From: Diaminobutyricibacter sp. McL0608
GTDB lineage: Bacteria > Actinomycetota > Actinomycetes > Actinomycetales > Microbacteriaceae
Direction: 5' to 3'
NCBI RefSeq assembly: GCF_039613825.1
Contig: NZ_CP154826.1
Span: 2,790,001-2,854,000 of the forward strand
DNA: 64,000 nucleotides
A program made the position numbers and the translations under genes. This document shows, one piece after another, positions 24,808-35,275 of the stretch. Position 1 is the stretch's first letter, and every line of letters starts with the position of its first letter. The notes beneath the pieces are model-generated. The model worked only from the letters and a program-made list of their open reading frames with translations, ran no database searches and was not told where the DNA came from.

Positions 24808-27800
24808 TCATTTAGTGTCTGCGCTGGCGAACAATTTCGCCTGCTCAAGCACCAGCTCGATCGCCTTTTCCTCCTGATCGGGCGGATAGTCGTAGCGGTC
24901 GAGGAGCTTTCGGATCTTCGAGCGCATGGTCGCCTGAACGCTTTCCTTGAGGTTCCAGTCGATCGTCGCGCTCTGTCGAACTGCGACAACGAGATTGCGC
25001 GCAATCTCCTTCAGCACATCGTCCCCGAGCTCCATGACAGCTGCGTCGTTCTGGGCGACTGCATCGTAGAAGGCGACCTCATCCTCTCGTAGGCCGAGAG
25101 CTTCGTGTCGCTTAGTGCTGTCGCGCATTTGCTTTGCTAGCTTGACGAGTTCGGCGATGATCTCGGCGGTCGTGAGCGATCGGTTTGTGTATCGGTTGAT
25201 CGCCTCTTCGAGCTGCTCGGAGAACTTGCGCCCCAGCACGAGATTAATACGCTGAAGCGAGCGGATCTGATCGTTGATCAGGCGACGTAGTAGGCCCATC
25301 TGAAGGTTCGGCTTATCCTTACCGGCGAGCGAGTCAAGGAAGTCGTCCGAGAGAATCGATAGCTCAGGAGTCTCAACGCCGGCAAGCGCGTAAATGTCCA
25401 TCACCTGGTCCGCGGCAACGGCTTCGTTGACGAGTTGGCCGATGGCTGTGTCGATCTCGACCGCTCCAACTCCCCCGCGTCCAGCATCCGGGTTGAGGAT
25501 CTTGAGAATTGCAGAGCGAACATCAATGAACATTCGTACGTCGTTTCGAATTGCGGCTGCCTCGTCTCGTGCACCGCACAGGGCGAAGACCTTGGCCAGC
25601 GCAAGTGCCTGGTCATTGAATCGCGGTATCCGATCGGGATCAGCCATCACGAAGTCAAGCACCTTGGCGTGCTGCGCAAGCCGTTCAGCGGGCGGAAGAT
25701 CCGGCGACGAGTTGTACTCACAGCCGTGGATGATGCCACGGACAACATCGTGCTTATCGAGCATCGCGTCGACCAGCTCTTCGATCGGCACCCCGGCCTG
25801 GTCGCGGTCGGACGGTGAGTATTCTTGCAGTGCTTCCTGAAGCTTTGAAAAGACCCCGATGTAATCGACGACCAGCCCACCTGGCTTGTCTCGAAACGTA
25901 CGGTTGACCCGGGCGATCGCTTGCATTAGTCCGGCGCCCTGCATGGTCTTGTCCACGTACATCGTGTGCATCGATGGCGCATCGAAGCCTGTAAGCCACA
26001 TGTCGCGAACGATCACGAGTTCGAGCGGATCATCCGGGTTCTTCGCCCGCACCTTGAGCTCCTTACGAACATCTTTTGAGTGGAGATGCGGCTGGAAACT
26101 TGCGGGATCGGCCGCGGAGCCGGTCATCACGACCTTGATCTTGCCCATTGCCAAGTCGTCAGAGTGCCAGTCCGGCCGAAGAGCAACGATCTTCTCGTAG
26201 AGACAAACGGCGATGCGACGGCTCATCACGACGATCATGCCCTTGCCGAATAGAGCCTCGCGGCGCCTCTCCCAATGCTCCACGATGTCGCGTGCCACCA
26301 TGTCGAGTCGGTCCTCGGCACCCACGATTGCCTCAAGCCGCGACCAGCGGGACTTCGCTTTAAGGGCCTCGGACTCCTCCACCTGCTCGGTGATCTCATC
26401 CGCCATTTCATCGAGGGCCTCATAGTCGCTGGTGCTGAGTTCGACTTTTGCGAGACGGGACTCGTAGTAGATCTTCACCGTCGCGCCGTCCTCGACCGCG
26501 CGGGTGAGGTCGTAGACGTCGATGTAGTCACCAAACACAGCCCGCGTGGACTTATCGTTCGATTCGATCGGTGTGCCGGTGAAGCCGAGGTAGGTCGCTC
26601 CGGGAAGTGCATCGCGAAGGTGCTTGGCCAAGCCAGCGCGCAATTGCCCCTTCGAGTCGAGCTTCTCACCGAAGCCATACTGCGAGCGATGGGCCTCGTC
26701 GGCGACCACAACCACATTGCGACGGTCGGCGAGAACCGGAGCGCGATCGCCGTCTTCGCCTGGTGCGAACTTCTGCAGCGTCGTGAACACAATGCCACCC
26801 GATGCCCTACGGAGCAGCTCTCGGAGCTCTACTCGGGTATCGGCCTGAACTGGCCGTTCGGGAAGGATGCGGGCAGGTGCAAAGACCTCGCCGAAAAGCT
26901 GGTCGTCGAGATCGTTTCGGTCAGTGATGAAAACCAGAGTCGGATTACTCATACGCGGATCCCGCATAATCTTCGCGGCGTAGAACACCATCTCGAAGCT
27001 CTTGCCCGATCCTTGGGTGTGCCAGACGACTCCACCACGGCGATCGCCACCCGGGCTCGATGCCACTACCGTCGACTCAACGGCGGCGTTGACAGCCCAG
27101 TATTGGTGGTACTTTGCCACGCGCTTGACAAGGACTTTCGTCGGCTGCCCGCTGGCCTTGTCGGTCGTGGTTTCTTCGCTGAACACCACAAAGTTGCGGA
27201 TGATGTCGAGGAAGCGCGCCTGGTCGAAGACGCCTTTGATCGCCGTCTCCAGTGCAGGAAGGTTGGTGACAACTTCGCGGCCCTCAATGGTCTTCCACGG
27301 CGCGTAGTGCTCGAAGCCGCCGGTGAAGGAACTCATCGCAGCCGAGGTGCCGTCCGAGATGAGGCTAACTGCGTTCGCTGTGAACACCGACGGGATGTCG
27401 GATCGGTACGTCTGGATCTGGTTCCAGGCGCTCTTTAGCGTGGCGTTCTCGCTGGCTGGGTTCTTCAACTCCAGAAGTCCGAGCGGCAGGCCGTTCAGGA
27501 AGAGCAGGACATCGGGTCGGCGTTTTTTGCCATTCTCAACGATCGTGTATTGGTTAACGGCTAACCAGTCGTTGTTGTTTGGCTCGTCGAAATCGATAAG
27601 CCAGATGCGCGTCGTGCGTACCTCGCCGCCCTCGTCGCGGTACTCGACAGGCACGCCTTCGGTGAGGAGCTTGTGGACGCGCGCGTTCTCGTCGACCGGG
27701 CTCTGTGACTCGGCACGCTCTAGGCGTTTGACCGCCTCATCTAAGAGCGTTCGGTCTACTCCCGGGTTGATTCGACGAACGGCATCGCGAAGACGACCGT

Positions 27801-27945
27801 AGAGGTATACCTGCTCGAACGACGTCCGTTCCTCGCCGGGTTCGCCGGGCGCCAACAGCGGGCCATAACCCGTGTGATAACCCAGCTGACGGAAGTAGTC
27901 CAGCGCGGCGAGCTCGACCAGGTTCTCGTTCATGTTTCCGCTCAA
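24808..27945 (-). CDS. hsdR: type I restriction enzyme, HsdR (R) subunit
   Basis: This 1045-residue motor-nuclease cuts unmethylated DNA after translocation. The N-terminal nuclease has the PD-(D/E)xK signature [20 protein letters not shown] (Asp145, Glu159, Lys161). The SF2 motor follows with WHTQGSGKS (Walker A), [13 protein letters not shown] (DEAH) and YLGFTGTPI, then a second RecA domain with [18 protein letters not shown] and IARVNRTF. The C-terminal helical domain binds the methylase core. TTG at 27945 is the likely start: it overlaps the upstream stop and has GGAGA seven bases before; ATG 27933 is an alternative. It is the last gene of hsdM-hsdS-(TIGR02391)-hsdR. Confidence 0.95.
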   Translation of the reverse strand: MSGNMNENLVELAALDYFRQLGYHTGYGPLLAPGEPGEERTSFEQVYLYGRLRDAVRRINPGVDRTLLDEAVKRLERAESQSPVDENARVHKLLTEGVPVEYRDEGGEVRTTRIWLIDFDEPNNNDWLAVNQYTIVENGKKRRPDVLLFLNGLPLGLLELKNPASENATLKSAWNQIQTYRSDIPSVFTANAVSLISDGTSAAMSSFTGGFEHYAPWKTIEGREVVTNLPALETAIKGVFDQARFLDIIRNFVVFSEETTTDKASGQPTKVLVKRVAKYHQYWAVNAAVESTVVASSPGGDRRGGVVWHTQGSGKSFEMVFYAAKIMRDPRMSNPTLVFITDRNDLDDQLFGEVFAPARILPERPVQADTRVELRELLRRASGGIVFTTLQKFAPGEDGDRAPVLADRRNVVVVADEAHRSQYGFGEKLDSKGQLRAGLAKHLRDALPGATYLGFTGTPIESNDKSTRAVFGDYIDVYDLTRAVEDGATVKIYYESRLAKVELSTSDYEALDEMADEITEQVEESEALKAKSRWSRLEAIVGAEDRLDMVARDIVEHWERRREALFGKGMIVVMSRRIAVCLYEKIVALRPDWHSDDLAMGKIKVVMTGSAADPASFQPHLHSKDVRKELKVRAKNPDDPLELVIVRDMWLTGFDAPSMHTMYVDKTMQGAGLMQAIARVNRTFRDKPGGLVVDYIGVFSKLQEALQEYSPSDRDQAGVPIEELVDAMLDKHDVVRGIIHGCEYNSSPDLPPAERLAQHAKVLDFVMADPDRIPRFNDQALALAKVFALCGARDEAAAIRNDVRMFIDVRSAILKILNPDAGRGGVGAVEIDTAIGQLVNEAVAADQVMDIYALAGVETPELSILSDDFLDSLAGKDKPNLQMGLLRRLINDQIRSLQRINLVLGRKFSEQLEEAINRYTNRSLTTAEIIAELVKLAKQMRDSTKRHEALGLREDEVAFYDAVAQNDAAVMELGDDVLKEIARNLVVAVRQSATIDWNLKESVQATMRSKIRKLLDRYDYPPDQEEKAIELVLEQAKLFASADTK

Positions 27946-28682
27946 GAGGCCGTCTCCACGATTGACCCGTCAACCCAGCGCGCGAGAACGCTCAACGCAG
28001 CGAGATACTCCAGCGCGACGTGCTTATCGATGTCTGCCGGGTCCTCGTGATTGAACGGGTTACGGATGCCGGCGTAAATGCCCTCAGCAAAGGCCATCGC
28101 GCCGCGCTGTACCGAACTGTAAGTGTCACTGCTGTCCGGCTCCATGCGGCGTAGACGCGGCCTGCCTGCTTCCGCCGGTTTTTCCGTGAAGGCCTCCTGG
28201 AACAGCCTCGTCTCGCTTAGGTCGCGACGCCCTAGCTTGTTCTGAGTCTCGGCGTTCACCTTCTTGGCTGCGTCCTCAACCGCCGAGCGGAAGTGTCCAG
28301 ACTGCCAGAGCGAGCGGGCGCCGCCCCAGACCCACGGATGAAGATCGGCAGCCGAGATTTCAGGAGCGTCGTCGCCAAGGTTCGACGTGATCTCTTGTTG
28401 ACGCACGAGCGCTTCGCGTGCCCGAATCGCAGCCTCTCGGTGGCGGGTCCAACGGTTCTCCTTCGACAGCTCGACTTCGGTGCGCCAGCGGGGGAGGACA
28501 CGATCCAGAATTTGCTCTACCACTTGCGCTTGCTTTGCCACATCTGCATCAGATGCCGCAGTACTCGATTTATTCGAGATAGAGACGATGCCGTCGCCAA
28601 CGAAACTGTTGTTGGTCAATACAGTCTGCTCGATGAACTTGTCGAACTCGCCAAGCGCCCATTCTGTGTTGAGACCCGTCAC
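27942..28682 (-). CDS. TIGR02391-family protein inside the type I restriction operon
   Basis: This 246-residue protein has the TIGR02391 pattern: [20 protein letters not shown] and [20 protein letters not shown], then a later [17 protein letters not shown]. The last reads like the R-x-x-x-x-H type end of HEPN-like Abi domains. Members are often found next to type I restriction genes; their role is not settled, and an abortive-infection toxin held in check by the restriction complex is one idea. It overlaps hsdS by four bases and hsdR by three, so it is made in step with them. Confidence 0.75.
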   Translation of the reverse strand: MTGLNTEWALGEFDKFIEQTVLTNNSFVGDGIVSISNKSSTAASDADVAKQAQVVEQILDRVLPRWRTEVELSKENRWTRHREAAIRAREALVRQQEITSNLGDDAPEISAADLHPWVWGGARSLWQSGHFRSAVEDAAKKVNAETQNKLGRRDLSETRLFQEAFTEKPAEAGRPRLRRMEPDSSDTYSSVQRGAMAFAEGIYAGIRNPFNHEDPADIDKHVALEYLAALSVLARWVDGSIVETAS

Positions 28683-29851
28683 GGCGCGAACTCCAAATCT
28701 GCCAACGACTCACCAGTCCGGAGACCACCAGACAGCAACTCAGGCATCAACCCATCGCGGAGAGCGGTCAGGCGTACGATTTCGCGCTCGGCGTGCAAGA
28801 GCCAGTCCCACACCGGGGACAACTTTGCGTCGAGCACGCGGAGCGCGTCAGCGCTTGGCACCGCAACGGCTGTGGATTCGAGGTGGCCGCGTTGAATATG
28901 CCCCATTGTCGTCGCCTTATCCTTCGCGACAGCCTGGAACAAAGGCATCACTGCTTTGAGCCGATCGAACACAAACCATGCCGGATAACCCGAGGGGATC
29001 ACTTTGAATATGTGCTGATTGATAATCGCCTCGTCTAGGGCCCATCGGTAGACCCCCAACGACCCTGACCAAGACATAAGGATGTCGCCGGCTCGCGCCG
29101 TCTTCGTCTCTGGCACCTCAATGTCGTTGTAGACCGTCGAGCCACCAGGGCCGGAGTTGAGTTCCGCGATGCGGATAACCATCCGTCCAGTACCGGTGGC
29201 GCCCTTTGTGTACGCGCCGCCGTTGACAAATGCCGCAAGGCTCGCGACCGGATTCCGTGTGCTTTCATCTGCGAGTGCCTCCGCCACACACGCCGCAAGG
29301 AGAGCTGGCACGAGCTCGACCAGTCGACGATTCGACTCGACCTTTTCGTCGAGGGCACCGAGCATCGCAGCAATGGCGCGCTGCTCATCGACTGACGGCA
29401 AGTCCAGCTCAATCTTCACCAGTTCGGACTGACGTATACCTGACACAGTCGTCCCAGTGGTACGCGACATTAGTTGATGTCGCACATGGCCTCCGCGTAG
29501 CAAGTACGAGAGATACCGGCCGTCAAGGATCTCCGGTCTTCCTCTGAGGGCAAAAAGCCGCTGGCCAACCGCCCAATCGACGTCCTCAGCGATGTATGCC
29601 ACTTCTCCTGTTGGCGCTTCGGACGTAAGGAGGACATCTCCAGCCCGCAGAGGCTCCTTCATCCATTTTGTGTAGAGTCGATCGTCCACGTAGTGATGGT
29701 CGTTGTCGTCCACTCGATTGCCTTTAACGTTGAGCGCAGACACGACTCGATGTCCCGCCGCCGACCAGTCTCCACCCAACTTCTTGGGAGTCATACCGCG
29801 GTGATCGATAAGCGCCGCAAGCGCATCTCCGAGGCGCAAATGCGTTCTCAC
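28679..29851 (-). CDS. hsdS: type I restriction specificity subunit, HsdS
   Basis: This 390-residue protein has two target-recognition domains. The first ends in the conserved SELVKIELDLPSVDEQRAIA and the spacer helix MLGALDEKVESNRRLVELVP. The second ends GHLESTAVAVPS and a matching C-terminal helix REIVRLTALRDGLMPELLSG. Each domain reads half of a split DNA site, and the helices set the spacing. TRD variation makes the recognised sequence unpredictable. Both ends overlap neighbours by four bases. Confidence 0.92.
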   Translation of the reverse strand: MRTHLRLGDALAALIDHRGMTPKKLGGDWSAAGHRVVSALNVKGNRVDDNDHHYVDDRLYTKWMKEPLRAGDVLLTSEAPTGEVAYIAEDVDWAVGQRLFALRGRPEILDGRYLSYLLRGGHVRHQLMSRTTGTTVSGIRQSELVKIELDLPSVDEQRAIAAMLGALDEKVESNRRLVELVPALLAACVAEALADESTRNPVASLAAFVNGGAYTKGATGTGRMVIRIAELNSGPGGSTVYNDIEVPETKTARAGDILMSWSGSLGVYRWALDEAIINQHIFKVIPSGYPAWFVFDRLKAVMPLFQAVAKDKATTMGHIQRGHLESTAVAVPSADALRVLDAKLSPVWDWLLHAEREIVRLTALRDGLMPELLSGGLRTGESLADLEFAP

Positions 29852-31425
29852 CTCAAAGCCCCTAGGCGCGCTTTGATCTCATCTTCGAGCCGCCGCCCGC
29901 GCTCAAATTCGGCAAAGAGTTCCTCGGTAAGGCGTTCGATCTTTTGATCGAGAGGCTCCACATCCACTTCAGCCGCCTCGGCGCCAACATACCGACCAGG
30001 TGTGAGCACAAACTCGTGCTCACGGATCTCCTCAAGCTTGGCTGATTTCGCGAAGCCCGGCACGTCGACGTACCCGCCATCGTGATTACGCCAAGCGTGA
30101 TACGTGCCAGCAATCTTCTGGATGTCTTCGTCGGCCAGAACCCGCAGCCGACGGCTCTCCATCGTGCCAAGATTCCGGGCATCGATGAACAGCACCTCGC
30201 CCCGGCGCTCACGATGGCCATTGCCGTGGCGTTCCTTCGATACAAACCACAGTGATACTGGGATGCCGGTGTTAAAGAAGAGCTTGTCGGGCATCGCGAC
30301 GATGCAGTCCACCAGCTCTGCCTCCACGAGCTTGCGACGAATGATGCCTTCTCCCCCGCTCCTTGAACTCAGCGAACCGTTCGCAAGCACAAAGCCCGCA
30401 GTCCCCCTCGCACTCAGGTGATAAATGAAATGCTGCACCCAAGCGAAGTTGGCGTTACCTTCAGGGGGCGTGCCGTACTTCCAGCGTGGATCGTCGGCGA
30501 GCTTGGCATCCCACCAGTTGCTGACGTTAAACGGCGGGTTGGCAAGAATAAAGTCGGCGCGAAGGTCGGGATGCAGATCATTGGTGAATGAATCACCCGA
30601 TGATTTGCCGAGGTCAGATTCGATTCCACGTAACGCGAGGTTCATCTTGGCAAGCTTCCATGTGGTGTCCGTGTACTCCTGGCCAAATACTGAGATGTCG
30701 TTGCGCTGGCCGCCGTGTGCCTTCACAAATTCGGCGGACTGAACGAACATGCCGCCCGAGCCGCAAGCTGGGTCGTAGACGCGGCCCTTGTACGGCTCGA
30801 GCATCTCTACGAGCGTCTTGACGACGGAGCGCGGTGTGTAGAACGCACCGGCGTCCTTGCCAGTTTCCTTGCCGGCGAACTGCCCGAGGAAGTACTCATA
30901 TACGCGCCCGAGCACATCGTCGGAGCCGTGATCGTCGCTTTCGGTGAAGCCGATCGAGCCAATTAGGTCGACGAGCTGCCCAAGGCGACCCTTGTCTAGA
31001 CCCTCTCGGCCGTAGTTACGCGGGAGGACGCCGCGGACGCTTGGGTTCTCCTTCTCGATTAGGTCCATAGCAGTGTCAATATCCTGCCCGATGCTCGGGA
31101 GCTTCGCCTGGGACTGTATCGTTCCCCAACGCGCCTGCTCGGGCACCCAGAAGACGTTGTGGCTTGCGTATTCGTCCCTGCTTTCGAGGTATCGGCCGCG
31201 ACGATCTGGATTCGGGATATAGTCCTCGGACCCTGGGTCGCTCAGCGATGCTTCAATAGCCGCTCGACGCTCTTCAAAACGATCCGAAATGTACTTAAGA
31301 AACACCAAACCCAGTACCACATGCTTGTACTCACTCGGCTCTTGGTTTCCCCGGAGGGCATCAGCAGCGTCCCAGAGGCGCTGCTCGAGTGTCTTTTGCA
31401 GCTTGGGTTTCGCGGGCCGTTCCAT
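29848..31425 (-). CDS. hsdM: type I DNA methyltransferase subunit, HsdM
   Basis: This 525-residue N6-adenine methyltransferase has an N-terminal helical domain (EYKHVVLGLVFLKYISDRFE), then GAFYTPRSVVKTLVEML, the SAM motif YDPACGSGGMFVQSAEF and the catalytic NPPF in DFILANPPFNVSNWW. The C-terminal tail ends with helices that pack against HsdS. The ATG at 31425 has a strong GGAGGAAGAG upstream; the open frame beyond it has no protein character. It is the first gene of the operon, and its promoter lies in 31426-31890, shared with the divergent relaxase gene. Confidence 0.95.
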   Translation of the reverse strand: MERPAKPKLQKTLEQRLWDAADALRGNQEPSEYKHVVLGLVFLKYISDRFEERRAAIEASLSDPGSEDYIPNPDRRGRYLESRDEYASHNVFWVPEQARWGTIQSQAKLPSIGQDIDTAMDLIEKENPSVRGVLPRNYGREGLDKGRLGQLVDLIGSIGFTESDDHGSDDVLGRVYEYFLGQFAGKETGKDAGAFYTPRSVVKTLVEMLEPYKGRVYDPACGSGGMFVQSAEFVKAHGGQRNDISVFGQEYTDTTWKLAKMNLALRGIESDLGKSSGDSFTNDLHPDLRADFILANPPFNVSNWWDAKLADDPRWKYGTPPEGNANFAWVQHFIYHLSARGTAGFVLANGSLSSRSGGEGIIRRKLVEAELVDCIVAMPDKLFFNTGIPVSLWFVSKERHGNGHRERRGEVLFIDARNLGTMESRRLRVLADEDIQKIAGTYHAWRNHDGGYVDVPGFAKSAKLEEIREHEFVLTPGRYVGAEAAEVDVEPLDQKIERLTEELFAEFERGRRLEDEIKARLGALR

Positions 31426-31893
31426 CGGTGCTCTTCCTCCTGCGCGTTGTTTCGCGCGAATGTCGTGAAATCCCAGTGTTTCTTTCTCAGAGTATCCAGC
31501 AGCGGCCACCTTGCTAGGGAATGCGCCCGCCGGAACTTGTCGCGTCTCGTGAGGCACTGCTCACCCGTTGCACGTCGCCTGAGTGGCTCGCTGTTGCCTC
31601 TCCTTGGGAGTTGCCGATTTTCGGCGTCCGCCGGCACCAGCCACGAACGGGTCTCACAAAGAACTGGCGGCGAGCGAGTTGCGCCGAGAAACGAGTGAAG
31701 GAAGGAAGAAAGGAAGAAAGAAAAGGACCGACGGAACCAAGGCGAACGGAATGGAGAGCGTGAGTGAAATGAAGGACGAAGCGAAGACCAAGGAAAAGGG
31801 ACAAAAGAGAAAAAGTGGATGCACGCAGGCACCCTGCCGGGATGTGCGCGTCATTTGCGCGCGAATGCTGTACGGAAAACGGAATGTACAGGT
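31426..31893. other. 468-base gap with purine-rich tract, likely promoter/oriT region
   Basis: This gap divides hsdM from the divergent relaxase gene. About 31686-31816 is almost entirely purine on the plus strand (GAAGGAAGGAAGAAAGG and similar), unlike anything else in the window. An open frame through it is Lys/Glu/Arg-rich without family likeness. Because MobF relaxases nick DNA close to their own gene, the origin of transfer may be here; I could not identify a nick site. Confidence 0.45.
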
Positions 31894-34629
31894 ATGCGAG
31901 GTGGTGTGGCCCGCTGGAAGCGCGGGCAAAGGTCCCAAGGGGTGAAGCAAGCGGTTCACTATGCCTTCGGTGGGGTATGCGACTCGACCCTGACCGCTAA
32001 GACAGCTGACGGTGCTCTGGCCGCGGCGGACTACGCGGACGCGGTAATGACCCGATACATCGTAGAGAATGGTGCCATCCGCGATGACCTTCTCACGCGT
32101 CGCCAGCTCAGGGACTGGGTGGATGGGGTCGACCCGCTTACCGATGAACGGCGGGGCACGAGTATCGATTCTCCGGCCGCGGATCTGATCTTGGACACGA
32201 CGATTAACGCGCCGAAGTCCTACTCGATCGCTGCCATGCTCGACCCCGACTTGGCTGCCGCGTACGAGGACCTGCAGGACCGGTTGCGAGACCGGATTAT
32301 CAAGCTCTGGCGAACCGATCTCAACGCCCGCCGGGGCCACGGTGGCGCCATCCGCGAAGGCCTCGCGCGTGTGGAAGTGGTGGAGTTGCGGCATGAGCGG
32401 TCACGTTCGCTGGATCCGCACAAGCACCGGCATCTCTGGCTGAACGTCAAAGTCCAAGGCATCGACGGGAAGTGGTCGAATGTGGACACTCGCGTGGCGT
32501 TGCGGTTCCAGAACGTAATCAACGCTGAAGGCGACCTCGCCTCTCGCACCGACCCTTCGTGGATTTCCGCCCTCGCCGCGAAGGGCTTCACACTCGACGC
32601 GGACGGCGAGATTGCGCAGCTGCTGCACCTGGTCCGGCCTGTGTCGAAGCGGTCCGGGCAGATCGAGGCGAACAAAGCCGTCCGGACACGCTGGTGGAAG
32701 GACCAGCATCCTGGCCAGGAGCCGTCCCGGGATGTTCTGAACCAGATTGACCGGTGGGCATGGGCGGCCGGCCGGCCGGACAAGCCCGGCCAACTCAACG
32801 AGGACGATTGGGCCGAAGTTGTCCGCGACGAGCTGACAAACGCTGACCCGCGACTCAGCCAAGCGCGCAGTTCTCTATCAGTCTCTAGCGAGTCCATTGC
32901 GGAGCTGGACCTCGAGCTGTTGGCGGCCAAAGCGATCGTGGATGCCGACGCCCGCTCGACCGGTACCGGTGGGCGGTTCAGCGCGATGGACGTACGGGCC
33001 GGCGCGATCCGGGCCATCGCCGCGTCTCGCATAATCGTGGACAGAGACGAGCTGGACTCACTAATCGATGACGTCACGTCGGACGCGATCCGGACTCACG
33101 CGGTCACACTCCTTTCGGCGCCGAACGTCCCCCTGCACATCAAAGGGCTAATGGCGACCTCAACAGCCGCGTTAAAGGCAACCCTCGCTCGCCGAATCGA
33201 ATCAATATCCACGCCGGGCGAAGCCCTGGTCTCGGATCAGATCAAGAAAGTCTGCAACGCACTCGAAACCGAACGCACCCTGGACGCCGGACAGATCGAC
33301 GGCGCCGCTGCAATCGCGGGAACAGCCCGAAGCGTCGCCATCCGCGGTGCCGCAGGAACGGGGAAGACGACCATGCTCAAAGTAGCCGGCGCCGCCCTGC
33401 GACGTCACGGACACGACATGATCATCGTGGCGCCAACCAAGAAGGCCTCAGCCGTCGCCGGCCTCGAGACGCAAAGTGCCTCATCGTCGCTCCACCAGCT
33501 TCTCCACGACTACGGATGGCGGTGGACCACCAACGACGCCGGAGCTACGAAGTGGACGCAGCTCCGGGCTGGAGAGTATGACCCAAGCGCGGGAACTATC
33601 TATGAGGGGCCGAGGACCAAGATCCGCGCAGGAGATCGAATCGTCGTCGATGAAGCCGGCATGCTCGACCTCGAAGCCGCAACCGCTCTTCTCGACGTGC
33701 TTGAGCGGACGGACGCAGGTGTCGCCGTAGTCGGCGATGAACGCCAAGCCCTCCCCGTCGGACACTCCGGGGCGATGGCTCTCTTCTGGCGCAACGCGGC
33801 CGATCGAGTCGAGCTCACGACAATTCACCGTTACGACGATCCTGCTTGGGCCGATCTAACAGCTCGGCTCCGCGACGCCGGCAGTAGGGAACATGCAAGG
33901 ACTGTCGCCGAAGATCTGGAGCGAACCGGACATGTTGTTCTCGCGAACAACGATGTCCAGGCCCGCGAGGCGATGGTGAAGTCCTGGTTCGATGCGTCTC
34001 GGAAGGGGCAGAGAATCGCTCTTGTCACTGCAACGCATGCGGAGGCTCAAATCGTCAGCGAAGCGATCCAAGCCCAGCGCATTAATTCAGGCGACGTCGC
34101 TGTAGAGGAATCAACCTTGGGCCAATCGGCCCAGACCATATTCAAGGGTGACGTTGTCCAAACTCGCCGTAATGACAGTGCTTTCGATGTACAGAACCGT
34201 CAGAGCTGGATCGTCAAGACGATCACTCCCGGCCATGTGATTCTCGAGTCGGTCTTCGACTCATCCGACCTTCGCAAGGTCTCCCACGAATATGCGGCTT
34301 CATACGTTCACTTGGCATACGCCTCGACCGTATACGGCGTTCAGGGTGAGACTACAGACCAGTCCCTCGTGGGACCTGGCGTCGATGCCGCTGGGCTCTA
34401 CGTCGGCCTGACCCGAGGAAAGCAACACAATGCCGCCATCGTGATCGCCCCGACAGAAGAGGATGCGACATCACAATTGGTCGAGACAATGCAAAGACAA
34501 GTAATCGAAGAGACGCTCGAGAAGTCACGCCTGGCAGCTCGAGCCGAACTGACCCGCGCAGCCCGAACAGAGGTCAATCCGCTGAGCCTTTCAACGGCTG
34601 TGCGCACCGCATCAGCAGGGATGCACTGA
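31894..34629 (+). CDS. MobF-family conjugative relaxase-helicase (TrwC/TraA type)
   Basis: This 911-residue protein joins a TrwC-type relaxase to an SF1 helicase. The three-His metal site is HKHRH at residues about 176-180 (SLDPHKHRHLWLNV). The helicase has GAAGTGKTT (Walker A, about residue 485), VVDEAGMLDLEAA, VVGDERQALPV and a late STVYGVQGET and YVGLTRGK. It should nick the island at oriT and unwind it during transfer. Neither a type IV secretion gene nor a coupling protein is visible, so the island would need a helper. The start is uncertain; ATG 31894 begins MRGGVARWKRG, as in related proteins. The N-terminal Tyr region is not textbook. Confidence 0.88.
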   Translation: MRGGVARWKRGQRSQGVKQAVHYAFGGVCDSTLTAKTADGALAAADYADAVMTRYIVENGAIRDDLLTRRQLRDWVDGVDPLTDERRGTSIDSPAADLILDTTINAPKSYSIAAMLDPDLAAAYEDLQDRLRDRIIKLWRTDLNARRGHGGAIREGLARVEVVELRHERSRSLDPHKHRHLWLNVKVQGIDGKWSNVDTRVALRFQNVINAEGDLASRTDPSWISALAAKGFTLDADGEIAQLLHLVRPVSKRSGQIEANKAVRTRWWKDQHPGQEPSRDVLNQIDRWAWAAGRPDKPGQLNEDDWAEVVRDELTNADPRLSQARSSLSVSSESIAELDLELLAAKAIVDADARSTGTGGRFSAMDVRAGAIRAIAASRIIVDRDELDSLIDDVTSDAIRTHAVTLLSAPNVPLHIKGLMATSTAALKATLARRIESISTPGEALVSDQIKKVCNALETERTLDAGQIDGAAAIAGTARSVAIRGAAGTGKTTMLKVAGAALRRHGHDMIIVAPTKKASAVAGLETQSASSSLHQLLHDYGWRWTTNDAGATKWTQLRAGEYDPSAGTIYEGPRTKIRAGDRIVVDEAGMLDLEAATALLDVLERTDAGVAVVGDERQALPVGHSGAMALFWRNAADRVELTTIHRYDDPAWADLTARLRDAGSREHARTVAEDLERTGHVVLANNDVQAREAMVKSWFDASRKGQRIALVTATHAEAQIVSEAIQAQRINSGDVAVEESTLGQSAQTIFKGDVVQTRRNDSAFDVQNRQSWIVKTITPGHVILESVFDSSDLRKVSHEYAASYVHLAYASTVYGVQGETTDQSLVGPGVDAAGLYVGLTRGKQHNAAIVIAPTEEDATSQLVETMQRQVIEETLEKSRLAARAELTRAARTEVNPLSLSTAVRTASAGMH

Positions 34630-34646
34630 AGTTTCAATCCGAGGCC

Positions 34647-35063
34647 TTATTGGGGAATCAGCCCCCTCGCACAGATTACTCTTCCGACCGTATTGCCGCC
34701 GCCCAAGGATCCTTCCTGAGCGTCGTACCAAAAGAGCGCCACTCCCAGCGCATCTGCCCGTTCTCTGGCGATAGGTCGCACGCCACCACGGAGGAAGATC
34801 AAGGCACGACGGCCGTCCGCGGCTGAAAGCCTCGACGCTCGTTCCACAGCCGCCACATCAAGGTTCCCGTGTTGATCAAAGACCCAACCGAGGTAGTGAC
34901 CGCTGTAAAGGTCGCACAGCCGTCGCGCCTGACCTGAAGCCGCGACAGTCTCGGAAGCGCCGAGGTACACCATCCACTTCCGGCACCACTCGACGGCTTC
35001 CTCGCCCGACACCCCGTATGGTCTTGGCCCTGGCTCCTCGGCTGGCACATTAACAGTTCCCAT
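34647..35063 (-). CDS. Mrr-like restriction-endonuclease-fold protein (small)
   Basis: This 138-residue protein has a PD-(D/E)xK-like order. VEWCRKWMVYLGAS is the first helix, DLYSGHYLGWVFDQHG a strand pair with Asp, and RALIFLRGGVRPIARERADALGVALFWYDAQEG resembles the strand and helix where Mrr-type proteins have QxK; no clear Gln-x-Lys is seen. Similar short proteins are common in actinobacteria and are annotated as restriction-like. TGATG overlap with the upstream small gene indicates coupling. I consider the nuclease call tentative. Confidence 0.55.
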   Translation of the reverse strand: MGTVNVPAEEPGPRPYGVSGEEAVEWCRKWMVYLGASETVAASGQARRLCDLYSGHYLGWVFDQHGNLDVAAVERASRLSAADGRRALIFLRGGVRPIARERADALGVALFWYDAQEGSLGGGNTVGRVICARGLIPQ

Positions 35064-35275
35064 CAGACCACCGGGGCTCCGCCCCCTTCAGCCACCGGCT
35101 CCACGTGCCAAAACGTGCTTAGGCGTGGCGTTAGAGTGCGGCGTCGCGCGGCGGTGAACTCCGAATCGTAGTCTGCCGAGACCTCTGGGATGGCCCACGC
35201 CGCAATCACTTCAGGTGGGGTGTCGGCGTGGTGCTCGCGAAGCCTCGCGGCCGAAGGCTCGCTCGCGTCAGCCAC
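35063..35275 (-). CDS. small acidic protein of unknown function
   Basis: This 70-residue protein is read from GTG 35275, which has GAGG upstream; an alternative TTG at 35305 would add ten residues and overlap the upstream gene more. It reads ASEPSAARLREHHADTPPEV... and ends AEGGGAPVV. I recognise no family. It is sandwiched between, and coupled with, the Mrr-like gene and the HEPN-like gene, as a connector or antitoxin might be. Confidence 0.5.
   Translation of the reverse strand: MADASEPSAARLREHHADTPPEVIAAWAIPEVSADYDSEFTAARRRTLTPRLSTFWHVEPVAEGGGAPVV

Noticed and set aside
26275-27438. 387-codon open frame opposite hsdR
   Set aside because: It is antisense to the motor domain of hsdR with no ribosome site or family motif.
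31583-31945. Lys/Glu-rich 120-residue open frame before the relaxase
   Set aside because: The composition comes from the purine tract. There is no family pattern, and it overlaps the relaxase start in another frame.
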